This document shows, one piece after another, positions 9,693 to 17,792 of a DNA stretch of 64,000 nucleotides (the stretch's first letter is position 1; each line of letters starts with the position of its first letter). The notes below the pieces were generated by a model. The model was given only the letters and a program-made list of their open reading frames with translations, had not been told where the DNA came from and ran no database searches. The translations under genes and the position numbers were made by a program. Origin of the DNA: Hydractinia symbiolongicarpus (lineage: Eukaryota; Cnidaria; Hydrozoa; Anthoathecata; Hydractiniidae); assembly GCF_029227915.1 (NCBI RefSeq), contig NC_079889.1:7068001-7132000 (forward strand). Reading direction: 5' to 3'.

Positions 9693-10738
9693 CTATTTCA
9701 CGTATAACACGACAAGCCTAGCAGCTCCCGTAATGGCCATGTACAGATATTTTGCCGTATATTTCACGATGGTTGACGCTACCCTCAGAAAGAACGAAAC
9801 TACCGTACCAATGATCCCGGGTAACGCAACACCTGACTTGCTTGCTAGATAGTTCAGAAAATTTCCAAGCCTTTCCAGTTGCTTCTCCACATAGCCTTTT
9901 TCCCCACCCGCTGCGGCACTTCCTCCTACAGCACCCCCAGCGCTTCCCCCCGTAACAGACAGTACAATGGTGCTTATCAATAGACCAATAGCAGAGACGA
10001 TACTCGCTATGGTTATCCCATGTTGCCTGAAGAGTATACGAAGCTTCTCAAGCAGAGTTGTGTTATCTCCAGCGATTTTCAAGAGCGTGTCCTTAATATG
10101 CCTCCGCTGGGGGTATATGTCAGTGGATAGTATACCATGTGCTTCCCCAATGGCCTTCTTTTTATCATTCAAATCTTTAATCTCTTTCTTCGTCTTTCAA
10201 GATTAGCTTGTTGTCCTTCGTCCGCCCCAACCTTCTGCTTCTCAAGTTCTTTCATCCTGCCCTCTGCCTTGTTAATCTCGCTGTCGTATAGGATCATCTT
10301 GTTTTTCAGTCTTTTCAAAATACCCCTTAATGTCTGAAGTTCGAGGTCAAGTCCCCTTCTTTCACGTGGGGTGATGCCACCTTCATCGGCCCCGACGAAA
10401 GAAGTGTCTTGTATCAGACCCTCCGTGACTTCTACAAATTCATTGATCTCCTGCAACGATTCCATCTCATCATGTTCGGCCTCCTCCTCTATTTTATTAT
10501 ACCTTCTCAGGAGGTTCTGGGCCCTAAATTTACCACCTTTGTTGGGTGTAACATAGTCGACAAACCCCAGGGCTTGCAGGCGATTACTACCCAGGAACGT
10601 TTGTATCTGACCAACAGTTTTTAGCCTACCATCTTGATTTGCAACCACTATTTCCTTGAAGGTTTTCTTAACAATTAGTTGATTCCCCTTGTCTTCCCTG
10701 AACATATCATAATATTTCGCATTAGGCTGTAACCCCAA
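9693..10738 (-). pseudogene. Coiled-coil/transmembrane Polinton protein, 5'-truncated
   Basis: The readable part starts inside the protein (a conserved LVSNG-type domain reading GNQLIVKKTFKEIVVANQ). A long coiled coil (RRGLDLELQTLRGILKRLKN) follows, then a glycine-rich hydrophobic segment and a C-terminal region ending MAITGAARLVVLYVK. The frame changes near 10170. The complete B homologue (31342-32655) starts beside the capsid gene on a shared divergent promoter; here that promoter and both N-termini are deleted at 10739-10748. It ends 2 bases from the convergent gene, as in B. It may be a fusion- or tail-like membrane protein; this is not established. Confidence 0.6.
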
Positions 10739-10748
10739 ATTTTAGGCG

Positions 10749-11564
10749 ATTGTTGCCGCGTATGGTAACACCTTTTGCATACCACTAGGCAAGATATTTG
10801 AACTGACGAGGGACCTACCCTTTTGTGCAGCGGGCCTGTACGACAGGTTACAATTCGTTATACATTTCGCGTCCTACGGTGACGTCATCAAAGATGCAGG
10901 GACAGCGTCCTCAGGGTCCACGGTAGCCAAGGCGGCTGATGCCACCTAGGGGATAAACAACATTAGGCTGGAATTTGACAAGCTCAGTCACGAAGGTCTC
11001 GCGAGCGCCATGATGTCGAAGTATGCAAGATTGGCCGTGTCATACGAAAGGATACTCCGTAGCAAGATTATCACCATGAAAAAGGCCGACACTTCATATA
11101 ACCTCCAAATTGACACCCTCTCGAAGACGTTTAAGGGTGTGTTGCTACTCTTCATAAATCCCGAGAAAATGAAGGCCTACGCCGGCGTTAACGAGGTCTT
11201 CTACAATCCAAAAATTGAGAAGGTCAGCGTCACTATCTAGGGAGAGCCCAACGAATTGTACTCTCATGCCATGTTATCCAAGGACCACCTTGAGCAGATT
11301 GTGAACCTCTTTGGTAGTCACGACTCGAACGTCACGATTGGGCAATTTTTCAATGAAAGGTATGTCCTGTTTGCAGACTTTCGGGCATCTCCCGATCATA
11401 CCCTACATGGTAGCGGAAGGCCTCTACAACGTCTGTCTGATGGGATTACCCTAAATATCACAAAGAAATCAGACGGAGCCGGAGATTTCATGGCTTGCGT
11501 CTACCTCTTACAGGATGCCCAGCTGAATGTCCTGGATGGTAGGTTGTATTCTGTGGAATATTAG
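10749..11564 (+). pseudogene. Probable major capsid protein, C-terminal two-thirds
   Basis: One frame runs from the middle of the protein to its end, with two in-frame TAG codons (about 10950 and 11238). Visible blocks are GNTFCIPLGK, NIRLEFDKLSHEGLASAM, KGVLLLFINPEKMKAYAGVN, FYNPKIEKVSVTI and, near the end, LHGSGR...DGITL and LQDAQLNVLDGR. The alternation of beta-strand blocks and this end motif match what I recall of cnidarian Polinton double jelly-roll capsid proteins. The N-terminus was removed by the deletion at 10739-10748. B has the fullest copy. If the identification is right, the protein forms the virion shell. Confidence 0.55.
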
Positions 11565-12058
11565 TGACCACAATTTGTAATTGTCCTCAGAGGCAAATAC
11601 AACTCAATAAGCAGTCAGATATGTGAACATGAGAAATTGAGGTATCGCTGCAAGGAATCCAAGAAGAGCAAACACTTGGAGGGAACCAGAAGCTGCCCAA
11701 ATTGCCAAAAGGGTCTTTTACCAGATGCATTCAGGGTAGTGAAAACTGGTCAAACTACAAAAACATGCATCAAATGCCTGGATAAAAAGAAGGCGTCAAG
11801 GGAACGCAACAGATGCCTCCATGAGAGACAGAGGGCTTGCTTGCAAACATCTAAGTATAAGATCCCAGTGCGAAGAGTGCAAGGGTAGTCGAATCTGCCA
11901 GCATGAAAAAAGAAGGGCCTATTGTAAGGAGTGCAAGGGCAGTCAAATCTGCGAACATGAAAAACAGAGGGCTCGCTGCAAAGACTGCGGGAATAATTCT
12001 GTGGAATATTAGTAGACCACAATTTGTACTTGTCCTCAGAGGCAAATACAAATCAATA
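11550..12058 (+). repeat. Direct duplication of capsid 3' end plus spacer
   Basis: About 59 bases at 11550-11608 (TCTGTGGAATATTAG..., then CCTCAGAGGCAAATACAA) recur with few changes at 11998-12058. The first copy is the true end of the capsid gene and its downstream spacer. The second copy sits between two zinc-repeat blocks of the HNH module. A tandem duplication of the module's 5' half best explains this. Confidence 0.8.
11605..12012 (+). pseudogene. Partial HNH-module duplicate (zinc repeats only)
   Basis: The segment encodes a CPNC...CIKC zinc pair followed by repeated CKECKGSQICEHEK-type units: CEECKGSRICQHEK, CKECKGSQICEHEK, then CKDCGNN. It breaks frame near 11830 and runs into the duplicated capsid 3' end instead of an HNH domain. 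These repeat units are typical of HNH endonucleases in giant DNA viruses. This copy lacks the nuclease and is a duplication by-product. Confidence 0.7.
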
Positions 12059-12624
12059 TGGAAGAGACTAGGAAATGCTCGAGTTGTAAGCACTTTCTTT
12101 CTTTAGACAATTTTAGAATCAAGCGTAATAGTCAAACAACAAAATGGTGCATCAGATGCTTGGATAAAAAGAAACAGCGGCGTGCCAAAAACAAATGCCC
12201 TCATGGTAGGCAGATGGAGCAGTGTAAAGACTGAGGGAAATCAAATATGCCACCAGGAAAGGGTGAGGGCCTATTGAAAGGAATGTAAGGGCAGTCAGAT
12301 TTGCCCCCATCAAAGGGATAGGGCCTATTGTAAAGACTCCAAGGGGAGTCAGTATTGCCACCATGAAAAGCAGAGGCGATATTGCCCCATATGCGACCCC
12401 ACTGGACATCTCGCTCATAATGTAAGTAGCCGAACCCGCAGCGCCCTGAAGGAAAAAAAGGAGCTCAGTTCCTGGGAGTATATCGGATGCGACATGGCTA
12501 CGCTGCGGGACCATATCGAAGCCCAGTTTTCTGAGAGGATGACATGGGACAATTATGGCAAGGAGTGGCATATTGATCATAAAATACCGGTTAAATATAG
12601 AGAAAATGGGGATGATCCTTCGCT
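12058..12624 (+). pseudogene. HNH endonuclease with CxxCxGSQxCxH repeats, broken
   Basis: The ATG opens a zinc pair (CSSC...CIRC), then GSQ-type zinc repeats. The C-terminal domain reads IGCDMATLRDHIEAQF, MTWDNYG and WHIDHKIP, the HNH nuclease signature seen in giant-virus homing-type endonucleases. A TGA with a frame change near 12231 and further lesions inactivate it. The 3' end runs into the next gene at about 12620, deleting that gene's N-terminus. It is present in A only, lying exactly between the capsid gene and the next gene, which touch each other in B. Such endonucleases spread by cutting alleles that lack them. Confidence 0.8.
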
Positions 12625-12899
12625 TAAATACAGTCCAGGCCCAATGGATCAGGGATAGACAGAAAAAATTGGACTGGTTCAGTGAAGAAAGAGAGAGGCA
12701 AATAAAAGCAGGAAAAAGCCTTCGTGGATTGGACAACGATATGTATCGGTTCTACATTGCCTCGGAAAAAAATGCTCCTCAGTTGAAGGACTTTTACATA
12801 CCCAGTAAGCAACAGCAAGATGGGGAGCTCACGTTTGTCGTTGGCTCCTTATCTCTGCTAGAGCCTACAAATACTTATAGGAACGTTTTTGACATATAA
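12619..12899 (+). pseudogene. Small bitopic membrane protein (MATIAV family), N-terminus lost
   Basis: The readable part starts at VQAQWIRDRQKKLDWFSEE and goes through SLRGLDNDMYRFY to a hydrophobic C-terminus (LTFVVGSLSLL). The B copy (29690-30088) shows the missing N-terminal hydrophobic segment, so the HNH module has replaced it. The end is also frame-shifted relative to B. Position between capsid and integrase genes is conserved in B. Function is unknown. Confidence 0.6.
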
Positions 12900-12906
12900 A
12901 ATAAAC

Positions 12907-13878
12907 ATGTCAAAAGCATCACACGTTGTTACCGAAGAGGGGGCAGAAAAGCTGAGCAATATCTACTATACCCCGGAACATGGAGGAGAGTAGTCTCTCC
13001 AAAAGGAAGGTAATTCATTGGTTGAGTAGGCAACTCTTGTGGTTAAGTCACATCAGGGGTCCAAAACGTATAGACTACCCCCATTTTACCATTACAACAC
13101 CGAATGGAATGCATCAATTCGATCTGTTGTACATGCCACATGACAAACTATATGGCAATACGTACAGGTACATTTTGACAGGCATTGACGTAGCCTCACG
13201 TTATAAAGTAGCAAGGCCGTTGCGAACGAAGAGAGCCAGCGAGGTCGCCGACATGATCAAAGATATCTACAAGGCAGGACCATTAGACTACCCTAAAACC
13301 TTCCAGTGTGATAACGGTTCTGAATTCAAGTCAAATGTAACGAAACTACTGGAGGACAAGGCTGTTGAAATTAAGAGGGCCACCACGAAGTGCCACCATA
13401 CATTCACGGCCTTCGTCGAATTGTACAATAAGGTACTCGCAGAAAGACTATTCAAACACCAGGATGCGCAGGGGCTAGTTTCCGGGGAGACTAGTACCAT
13501 TTGGGTGAAACACCTATATACTATCGTAAATGTCTCAACAATACCAAGACTGCCATGATCGGCATGAAACCTAACAAGGCTATCAAACTTGATGAGATAC
13601 CACTCGCAAAAAGCAAGGAATATCCTGAGGAAAAGCCTCTACCCGATGATGGTCTCTACCTCTATCTTCTACCGCCAGGAGAGGAGCACGCTGATCAAAA
13701 GAGACGCGCAACAGATGTTTTATGGAGTAAAAATATTTACAGGTTGGACCGTATTGTGACGGGTAGCCGTGTTTTATACTACCTAAAGAACAGCCCCTAT
13801 CGCAGCTTCGTCTCGGAAGAACTCATGCAGGTACCAGAGGATGTTCATGTACCGCCGGAGGTTATCAAAGAATGGTAA
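12907..13878 (+). pseudogene. Retrovirus-type integrase (Polinton INT), broken
   Basis: The start ATG follows TATAAAATAAAC. The N-terminus (MSKASHVVTEEGAEKLSNIY) is followed by a deletion and a frame change near 12990. The rve core holds the catalytic triad: D in HQFDLLYMPHD, D in QCDNGSEF and E in FVELYNK, with 35 residues between the last two. A second frame change near 13530 precedes the C-terminal domain (NKAIKLDEIPL, then PEDVHVPPEVIKEW). Integrase inserts Polintons with 6-bp duplications. The triad is intact, but the gene cannot be translated whole. Its 3' end overlaps the acidic gene on the opposite strand by 34 bases. Confidence 0.85.
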
Positions 13879-14474
13879 TATGCTTTCACGAGTTTCTCTA
13901 GGTCATCCAAATCTACTTCGTCATCCTCATTCTCATCCTCGTCATCATCATCTTCATTCGGATCTCGCAGATAATCCAAAGGATGTAGGGTATAGAACGG
14001 GTATCCATAGACGATACCTTTGATGACATTGGGTTCATTTTCCAAATCAATATCAACTAGACGTCTATCCGGTATCGGAAAGTTGAGTATATTGCGTATT
14101 GTTGATATATCAGCCAAATCCGATAGCTTCAAATCCCTATCCTTAATGACCTGGTAACAGAGTGCATCATAGTTGTTCTCTTTAGCCGCAACGATATAGA
14201 GCCCTAGGCGTTCGGCATCATCCTCTAAATCCTCGTCAATCTCACTTCTTACAAATGTACCCCATGCTTTTTCGCCCGACGCTACCCTGTTTAAAAGCTC
14301 CTCGTCGGTTTTATATTCAAACCCCTCGTAGTATACCCCATCTCGATATTTATATTTTTCCAGGCAGGTAGGGCAATATCCGGTCACTGAACTCGCCTTG
14401 ATACAGGAATATAGCACAGGTACCTGAATATCGTAGTTGATTGTAAATTGATTTTGTTTTATGTATGCTTCCAT
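13845..14474 (-). CDS. Acidic CxxC protein, unique to copy A, intact
   Basis: An uninterrupted 209-codon frame. The N-terminal region has a CPTC pair with an upstream C (YSCIKASSVTGYCPTCLEKY), suggesting a half zinc site. The middle is mixed alpha/beta with NYDALCYQVIKDRDLKLSDL, and near the C-terminus there is a run of D and E (about residues 172-192). It lies between the integrase and BRO-N genes; neither B nor C has it there. Its intact state among broken neighbours is striking. I do not recognise the family; an ankyrin-like or F-box-like host-interaction protein and a DNA mimic are both possible but unsupported. Confidence 0.6.
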   Translation of the reverse strand: MEAYIKQNQFTINYDIQVPVLYSCIKASSVTGYCPTCLEKYKYRDGVYYEGFEYKTDEELLNRVASGEKAWGTFVRSEIDEDLEDDAERLGLYIVAAKENNYDALCYQVIKDRDLKLSDLADISTIRNILNFPIPDRRLVDIDLENEPNVIKGIVYGYPFYTLHPLDYLRDPNEDDDDEDENEDDEVDLDDLEKLVKAYYHSLITSGGT

Positions 14475-14545
14475 ATTATTGATATTTCAGTATCTTTTAA
14501 CATACAGCTGAAAGGGTCAGAAAAAGTATATTCCATATGAGGGGT

Positions 14546-14575
14546 ATTTTCACTACCCGCAGGGGTAGTGAAAAT
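14546..14575. terminator. Hairpin after the BRO-N gene
   Basis: ATTTTCACTACCC pairs perfectly with GGGTAGTGAAAAT around a GCAG loop. It lies about 20 bases downstream of the BRO-N stop. Copy B has a hairpin of different sequence at the same place (28502-28532). A 3'-end or termination signal is the likely role. Confidence 0.55.
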
Positions 14576-14594
14576 TAGCGTCTGCCTAATCCTC

Positions 14595-15401
14595 TTATGC
14601 CGGAACACCCAGATCATACAAGTCATACTGAGTAAGATCGATAAGCCTGAAATGGTTCCTGAAACGTTCTACATACCCCTCCTCCTCAAAACGATTAAAG
14701 GCGTGTATGCCGTTGGGGTTGTCGATGACGACAATCTCCTCCGCCACCGAGTAGTTGCCACTGAACCACAATCTGTTCTTGCTAATATTATGCCTCTGCA
14801 CACGTGTACAATAACAGGGAAGATGATGGTATTCATCGTCATCTTGTGCACTATGCTTTCTATGGATTATGATGACGTTGTCCTTACCGGCGTCCTCGGC
14901 ATTGGGTATATACCTTTGTCAAAGCCTTGCATTTTCCTGAGCCTGTGTTGCAAGCTCTCAATCCCTTTCCTCAATTTCATCCCCCAATACTATGAGCTGG
15001 TTGTCCTTATCCTCAATTTCATCATTGAGGAATACCAGAGCCGTCTCTCTGTCCCCAAGGACCTGGCGCTGCTTCTCAAGTTCGTCTTGTAATTTTTTAA
15101 CACCTGCCCTGGCCAGCCATCTGATGACCCCTACGGCTTTTAGTTTCCGGGAACGACGAATGATTTCCAATGCATCGTCCAATGTCACAAAAGCGTCATA
15201 CCTATGTTGGTCTCCTTTTAGTGGTTGGTTAGTAACCAATCTTATCCCATGGCGTGCAAGGGTGGAAATATCTCGATAAGACTCCGCAATCTTTTCAATA
15301 GCCAGAAAGCGACCCAAATCGGCACGTTTGAACATAGGTTGGTTTTGATTATTGGATAGGGTCTCGATGGTCTCTGCGTAGAACATAACTTGCGACGACA
15401 T
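14595..15401 (-). pseudogene. BRO-N domain protein
   Basis: The start MSSQVMFYAETIETL is followed by a BRO-N-type fold (QPMFKRADLGRFLAIEK, then YDAFVTLDDALEIIRRSRK and AVGVIRWLARAG). A coiled coil (EKQRQVLGDRETALVFLND) follows, then a C-terminal domain with RLWFSGNYS and DNPNGIHAFNRFEEEGY. BRO-N proteins are DNA-binding regulators in large DNA viruses and phages, and this C-terminal domain accompanies them. The frame breaks near 14955 and again around 14810. Copies are in B (27803-28497) and C (41959-42396). Confidence 0.7.
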
Positions 15402-15433
15402 CTTTCTATATATCGATGCGCGGCCAGGGGATT

Positions 15434-16019
15434 TCACTCAAGGATTTTCCAGGTTCGGGGATGTTCAAGCCTCACATATAGGCATGCGTGATTTGTTTTT
15501 CCAATTCAGCCTTGATATCATCCCAATTGGAGATCATGTTCGTCTCTTTGTCGATTAGCCTCATATCACTGCGTTCACGCGGGTGCCACAAAAAAAGGGC
15601 TTTTTTCTGTCTCTTGGGCAAGGCAGAATATGACTACGTGAGTAGCCAAAGACTATGCTTGCGATGCCTACCTGAAATAGCCAATTCGAGCAGGGGCTGC
15701 CTTTTTTATCGAGACTCTCGTTGGCTATTACATCATCGACAAGGAAAAGACTGTCCTCAGCCGCGAATAACGACGATAATTTCTGAATCCATTCAAACAG
15801 CTCATTTCCTGGGTCTATCAGGAACACGTAGTCGTTGCGCCATAGCGATGCCCTCCCCAAATAGGTGGCATTTCAACGTATTGTTGAACATAAAATGACT
15901 ATATTGTGGAAGTGTCCCCTGTACTCATGCTCGAGCAGGTTCAAAACACGTTGTGTCTTACCACAGCCTGTAGGACCTGTGAAAATTGCTGTGTGGGGGT
16001 CCCCCACAATGCCCAACAT
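15434..16019 (-). pseudogene. A32/FtsK-type DNA packaging ATPase, broken
   Basis: The start ATG follows GAAATAAA. Walker A is intact as FTGPTGCGKTQRV and Walker B reads SLFLVDDV. Conserved blocks NDYVFLIDPGNELFEWIQKL and, in another frame, the ELAISGRHRK-type sensor region and WHPRERSDMRLIDKE follow. A TGA lies near 15885 (after CSTIR), and two frame changes fall near 15690 and 15475. Homologues package DNA into the capsids of Polintons, virophages and large DNA viruses. The gene sits between BRO-N and the zinc-ribbon gene in both A and B. Confidence 0.8.
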
Positions 16020-16025
16020 TTTATT

Positions 16026-16529
16026 TCAATAATTCGGCCACTTTCGATTGTGAATTTTTGGATATACTCCAAAGCATGACTCACATGCCCATGTACCCCC
16101 GTGGTTATTCACCAAGGACCCTAGACAGGCAAGGCAGAGCTTAGTCCCTCGAGCCTTGTACTCGAGGGGTTGTGGAGTATATACTAATTTACCCTGTAGG
16201 CACTGCAGTGTATTGCGGTACCTTTTAACAAGTAGTTCCTTCTCAGAGCTATCCTCGATGAGTTCGGTATATTGACTTATAATCCTGTATGTGAGTAGGT
16301 CATACAGGATGAGGTAATTCTCATTCTGTTGAACACCTCGAATTTCCGCATCAATAGCAAGGGGATCCAACTCGTGTTCAACGTCTTCGATATCTCAGTT
16401 TGCTACAGGCAGTCTCTTCTTCACTTTAGCCAGGCAAACCATGCAACTTTTAGTTAAAGTATTGCCCTTAATTTTAAACTTGTGTGGTTGTAATAGTTGT
16501 TTAAATATGTGACAACATCTTATATGCAT
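16026..16529 (-). pseudogene. Double zinc-ribbon protein, one stop
   Basis: The ATG at 16529 follows CAATAAA and gives a 167-codon frame with one TGA near 16396. The N-terminal half has CC...C..C pairs in the block KFKIKGNTLTKSCMVCLAK. The C-terminal half ends with CLACLGSLVNNHGGTWACES, then C, and a basic tail. The N-terminal block closely resembles that of the HNH endonuclease in the same element. It ends 6 bases before the ATPase start; B retains only its last 25 codons. A DNA- or RNA-binding regulator is plausible. Confidence 0.55.
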
Positions 16530-16583
16530 TTTATTGTTTGCGTTTTGAGCACTTACTCTTTCTATAACTCATGGTTGTCCACC

Positions 16584-16838
16584 CTATTTGGGCTTCGGCA
16601 CTATACTTGCCGGCAACCATCCTTTGGAGACGGCCATTTCACGACTTGCTCTCCCTGCTGCGAATTACGCAACCTTTTTGAGGATGTCTTCAGTGTCCAT
16701 TTTTGTAGAGGGCCCTGTTATATTCAAAAAATTCCTACCTGCCATGACATAGGCAAAGGTTTAACCAAGGTCTACAATTGTTTCATAAAGCATATCTAAA
16801 ATCTCCTTCTCTTTTGGGGTAACGTTGCTTGCACTCAT
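16584..16838 (-). pseudogene. Small conserved Polinton protein (TGPSTKMD family)
   Basis: The frame begins MSASNVTPKEKEILDMLYE directly after TAATAATAATAA, continues as GRNFLNITGPSTKMDTEDIL, and after a TAA runs on in frame to SKGWLPASIVPKPK. A second TAA interrupts it after VDLG. Polinton C has a relative at 44352-44572 (GVSRPGAKMDLEDGL), which supports coding. It is about 85 residues and mainly hydrophilic. Function is unknown. Confidence 0.5.
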
Positions 16839-16925
16839 TTATTATTATTACCGCATTTTGAAAATATCGATATTTGGTTGGGTTTTGCCCTGTTTGCCAT
16901 GCTGGGGCTCCGGATTGGCCACCGG

Positions 16926-17208
16926 CTATTTGGGTTCATTTTTACCCCTGCCAAACATATACCAGACGCCTACTCCTACAGCAATCACGGCTATCCCTTC
17001 GACCCCATAGATGTAGACATTGTCCATCGACTTGCCAGGGGTTGCGACAGGTTCCTTATCATCCTGTGAGGTACCTTTGCCCACGTTCTTCTGTAGGCTA
17101 GCCTTGTTCTTCCGGTCCAATTCCGCAAGTCTCTTACCAGCAGCAATACGACCCTCATTCTTCGGTGGTTTTATTATAACCCTCTCCTCTCTGAACTTCT
17201 TCCCTCAT
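16926..17208 (-). pseudogene. Small bitopic membrane protein (RIAAGKRLAELDRKN)
   Basis: The ATG at 17208 is preceded by TATAATAAA, whose TAA is also the stop codon of the upstream gene. A one-base frame change separates the first codons from the main frame, which reads RIAAGKRLAELDRKNKASLQ, a Ser/Lys-rich linker, then one membrane segment (VYIYGVEGIAVIAVGVGVWY) and a basic tail. The intact-length product would be about 94 residues. The role is unknown; single-span proteins of this size occur as virion components in related elements. Confidence 0.55.
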
Positions 17209-17220
17209 TTTATTATAGCA
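17209..17220 (-). promoter_or_regulatory. Polinton promoter box overlapping an upstream stop
   Basis: TGCTATAATAAA precedes the ATG at 17208 with no spacer. The TAA inside it ends the upstream gene, so promoter, stop and start are fused in about 15 bases. Confidence 0.6.
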
Positions 17221-17701
17221 CGGTCTCCGCCTCCTTCGCCGCATCCTGTTTCTTTTTGCGCATATGCCAAGCTGTATGGCCTGCTACAAGCAGCGGGGCT
17301 AAACACCTCCCAATAGTACAGTATACGAGGATACCTAGATCCGTCATGGAGTCGCGGATTATAGGGTCTTCCTCGATATCCTTTTGCAGTTCCTCGACAC
17401 TGTCGATATCCACAAAGTTGCCAATCATATAGGCATATAGGCTAATCATGTGAGTAGGCAGTGCTTTTGCCGTCTTCTTCCCCTTTTTTTGTTATTCGCG
17501 TTGTATGTATCCGGTATGGATCTCTTCTACCGCCTCATCGGGGGCCTTGTCAATGGATCCCTCTGTACATTTTTTGGGTAGTAAGTGACCCTTGCCTTTG
17601 TGTAGGGCTTCCTTCAAAGCTTGGCGTTTATTGGTCGGAGATTCCACATGTTCATATTCTGCAGATGCATTGTCAAAGACTTGTGCAATATCGGACGACA
17701 T
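17213..17701 (-). pseudogene. Membrane protein downstream of polymerase, one stop
   Basis: From the ATG at 17701 (preceded by TATAATAAAG) one frame of 162 codons runs through MSSDIAQVFDNASAEYEHVE, GKGHLLPKKC, then a TAA near 17490, and on to VEELQKDIEEDPIIRDSMTD and a C-terminal hydrophobic segment (LGILVYCTIGRCLAPLLVAG) with a basic tail. The Polinton D copy lacks that TAA, so it is a real lesion. A hydrophobic leader is open in frame for a further 30 codons upstream to near 17792, but its ATG is lost. Its final TAA lies within the next gene's promoter box. Confidence 0.65.
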
Positions 17702-17792
17702 CTTTATTATACGAAAACGCGAGAAGCAAAACGCGATCAGGGCATACGGTAGTATTACAGCGATATACAAACACACTTCCGTTTTTATTCCC

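Noticed and set aside
16497-16799. Plus-strand open frame over 16.5-16.8 kb
   Set aside because: The minus strand carries a better gene there with a promoter box and a relative in Polinton C; the plus frame is its shadow.
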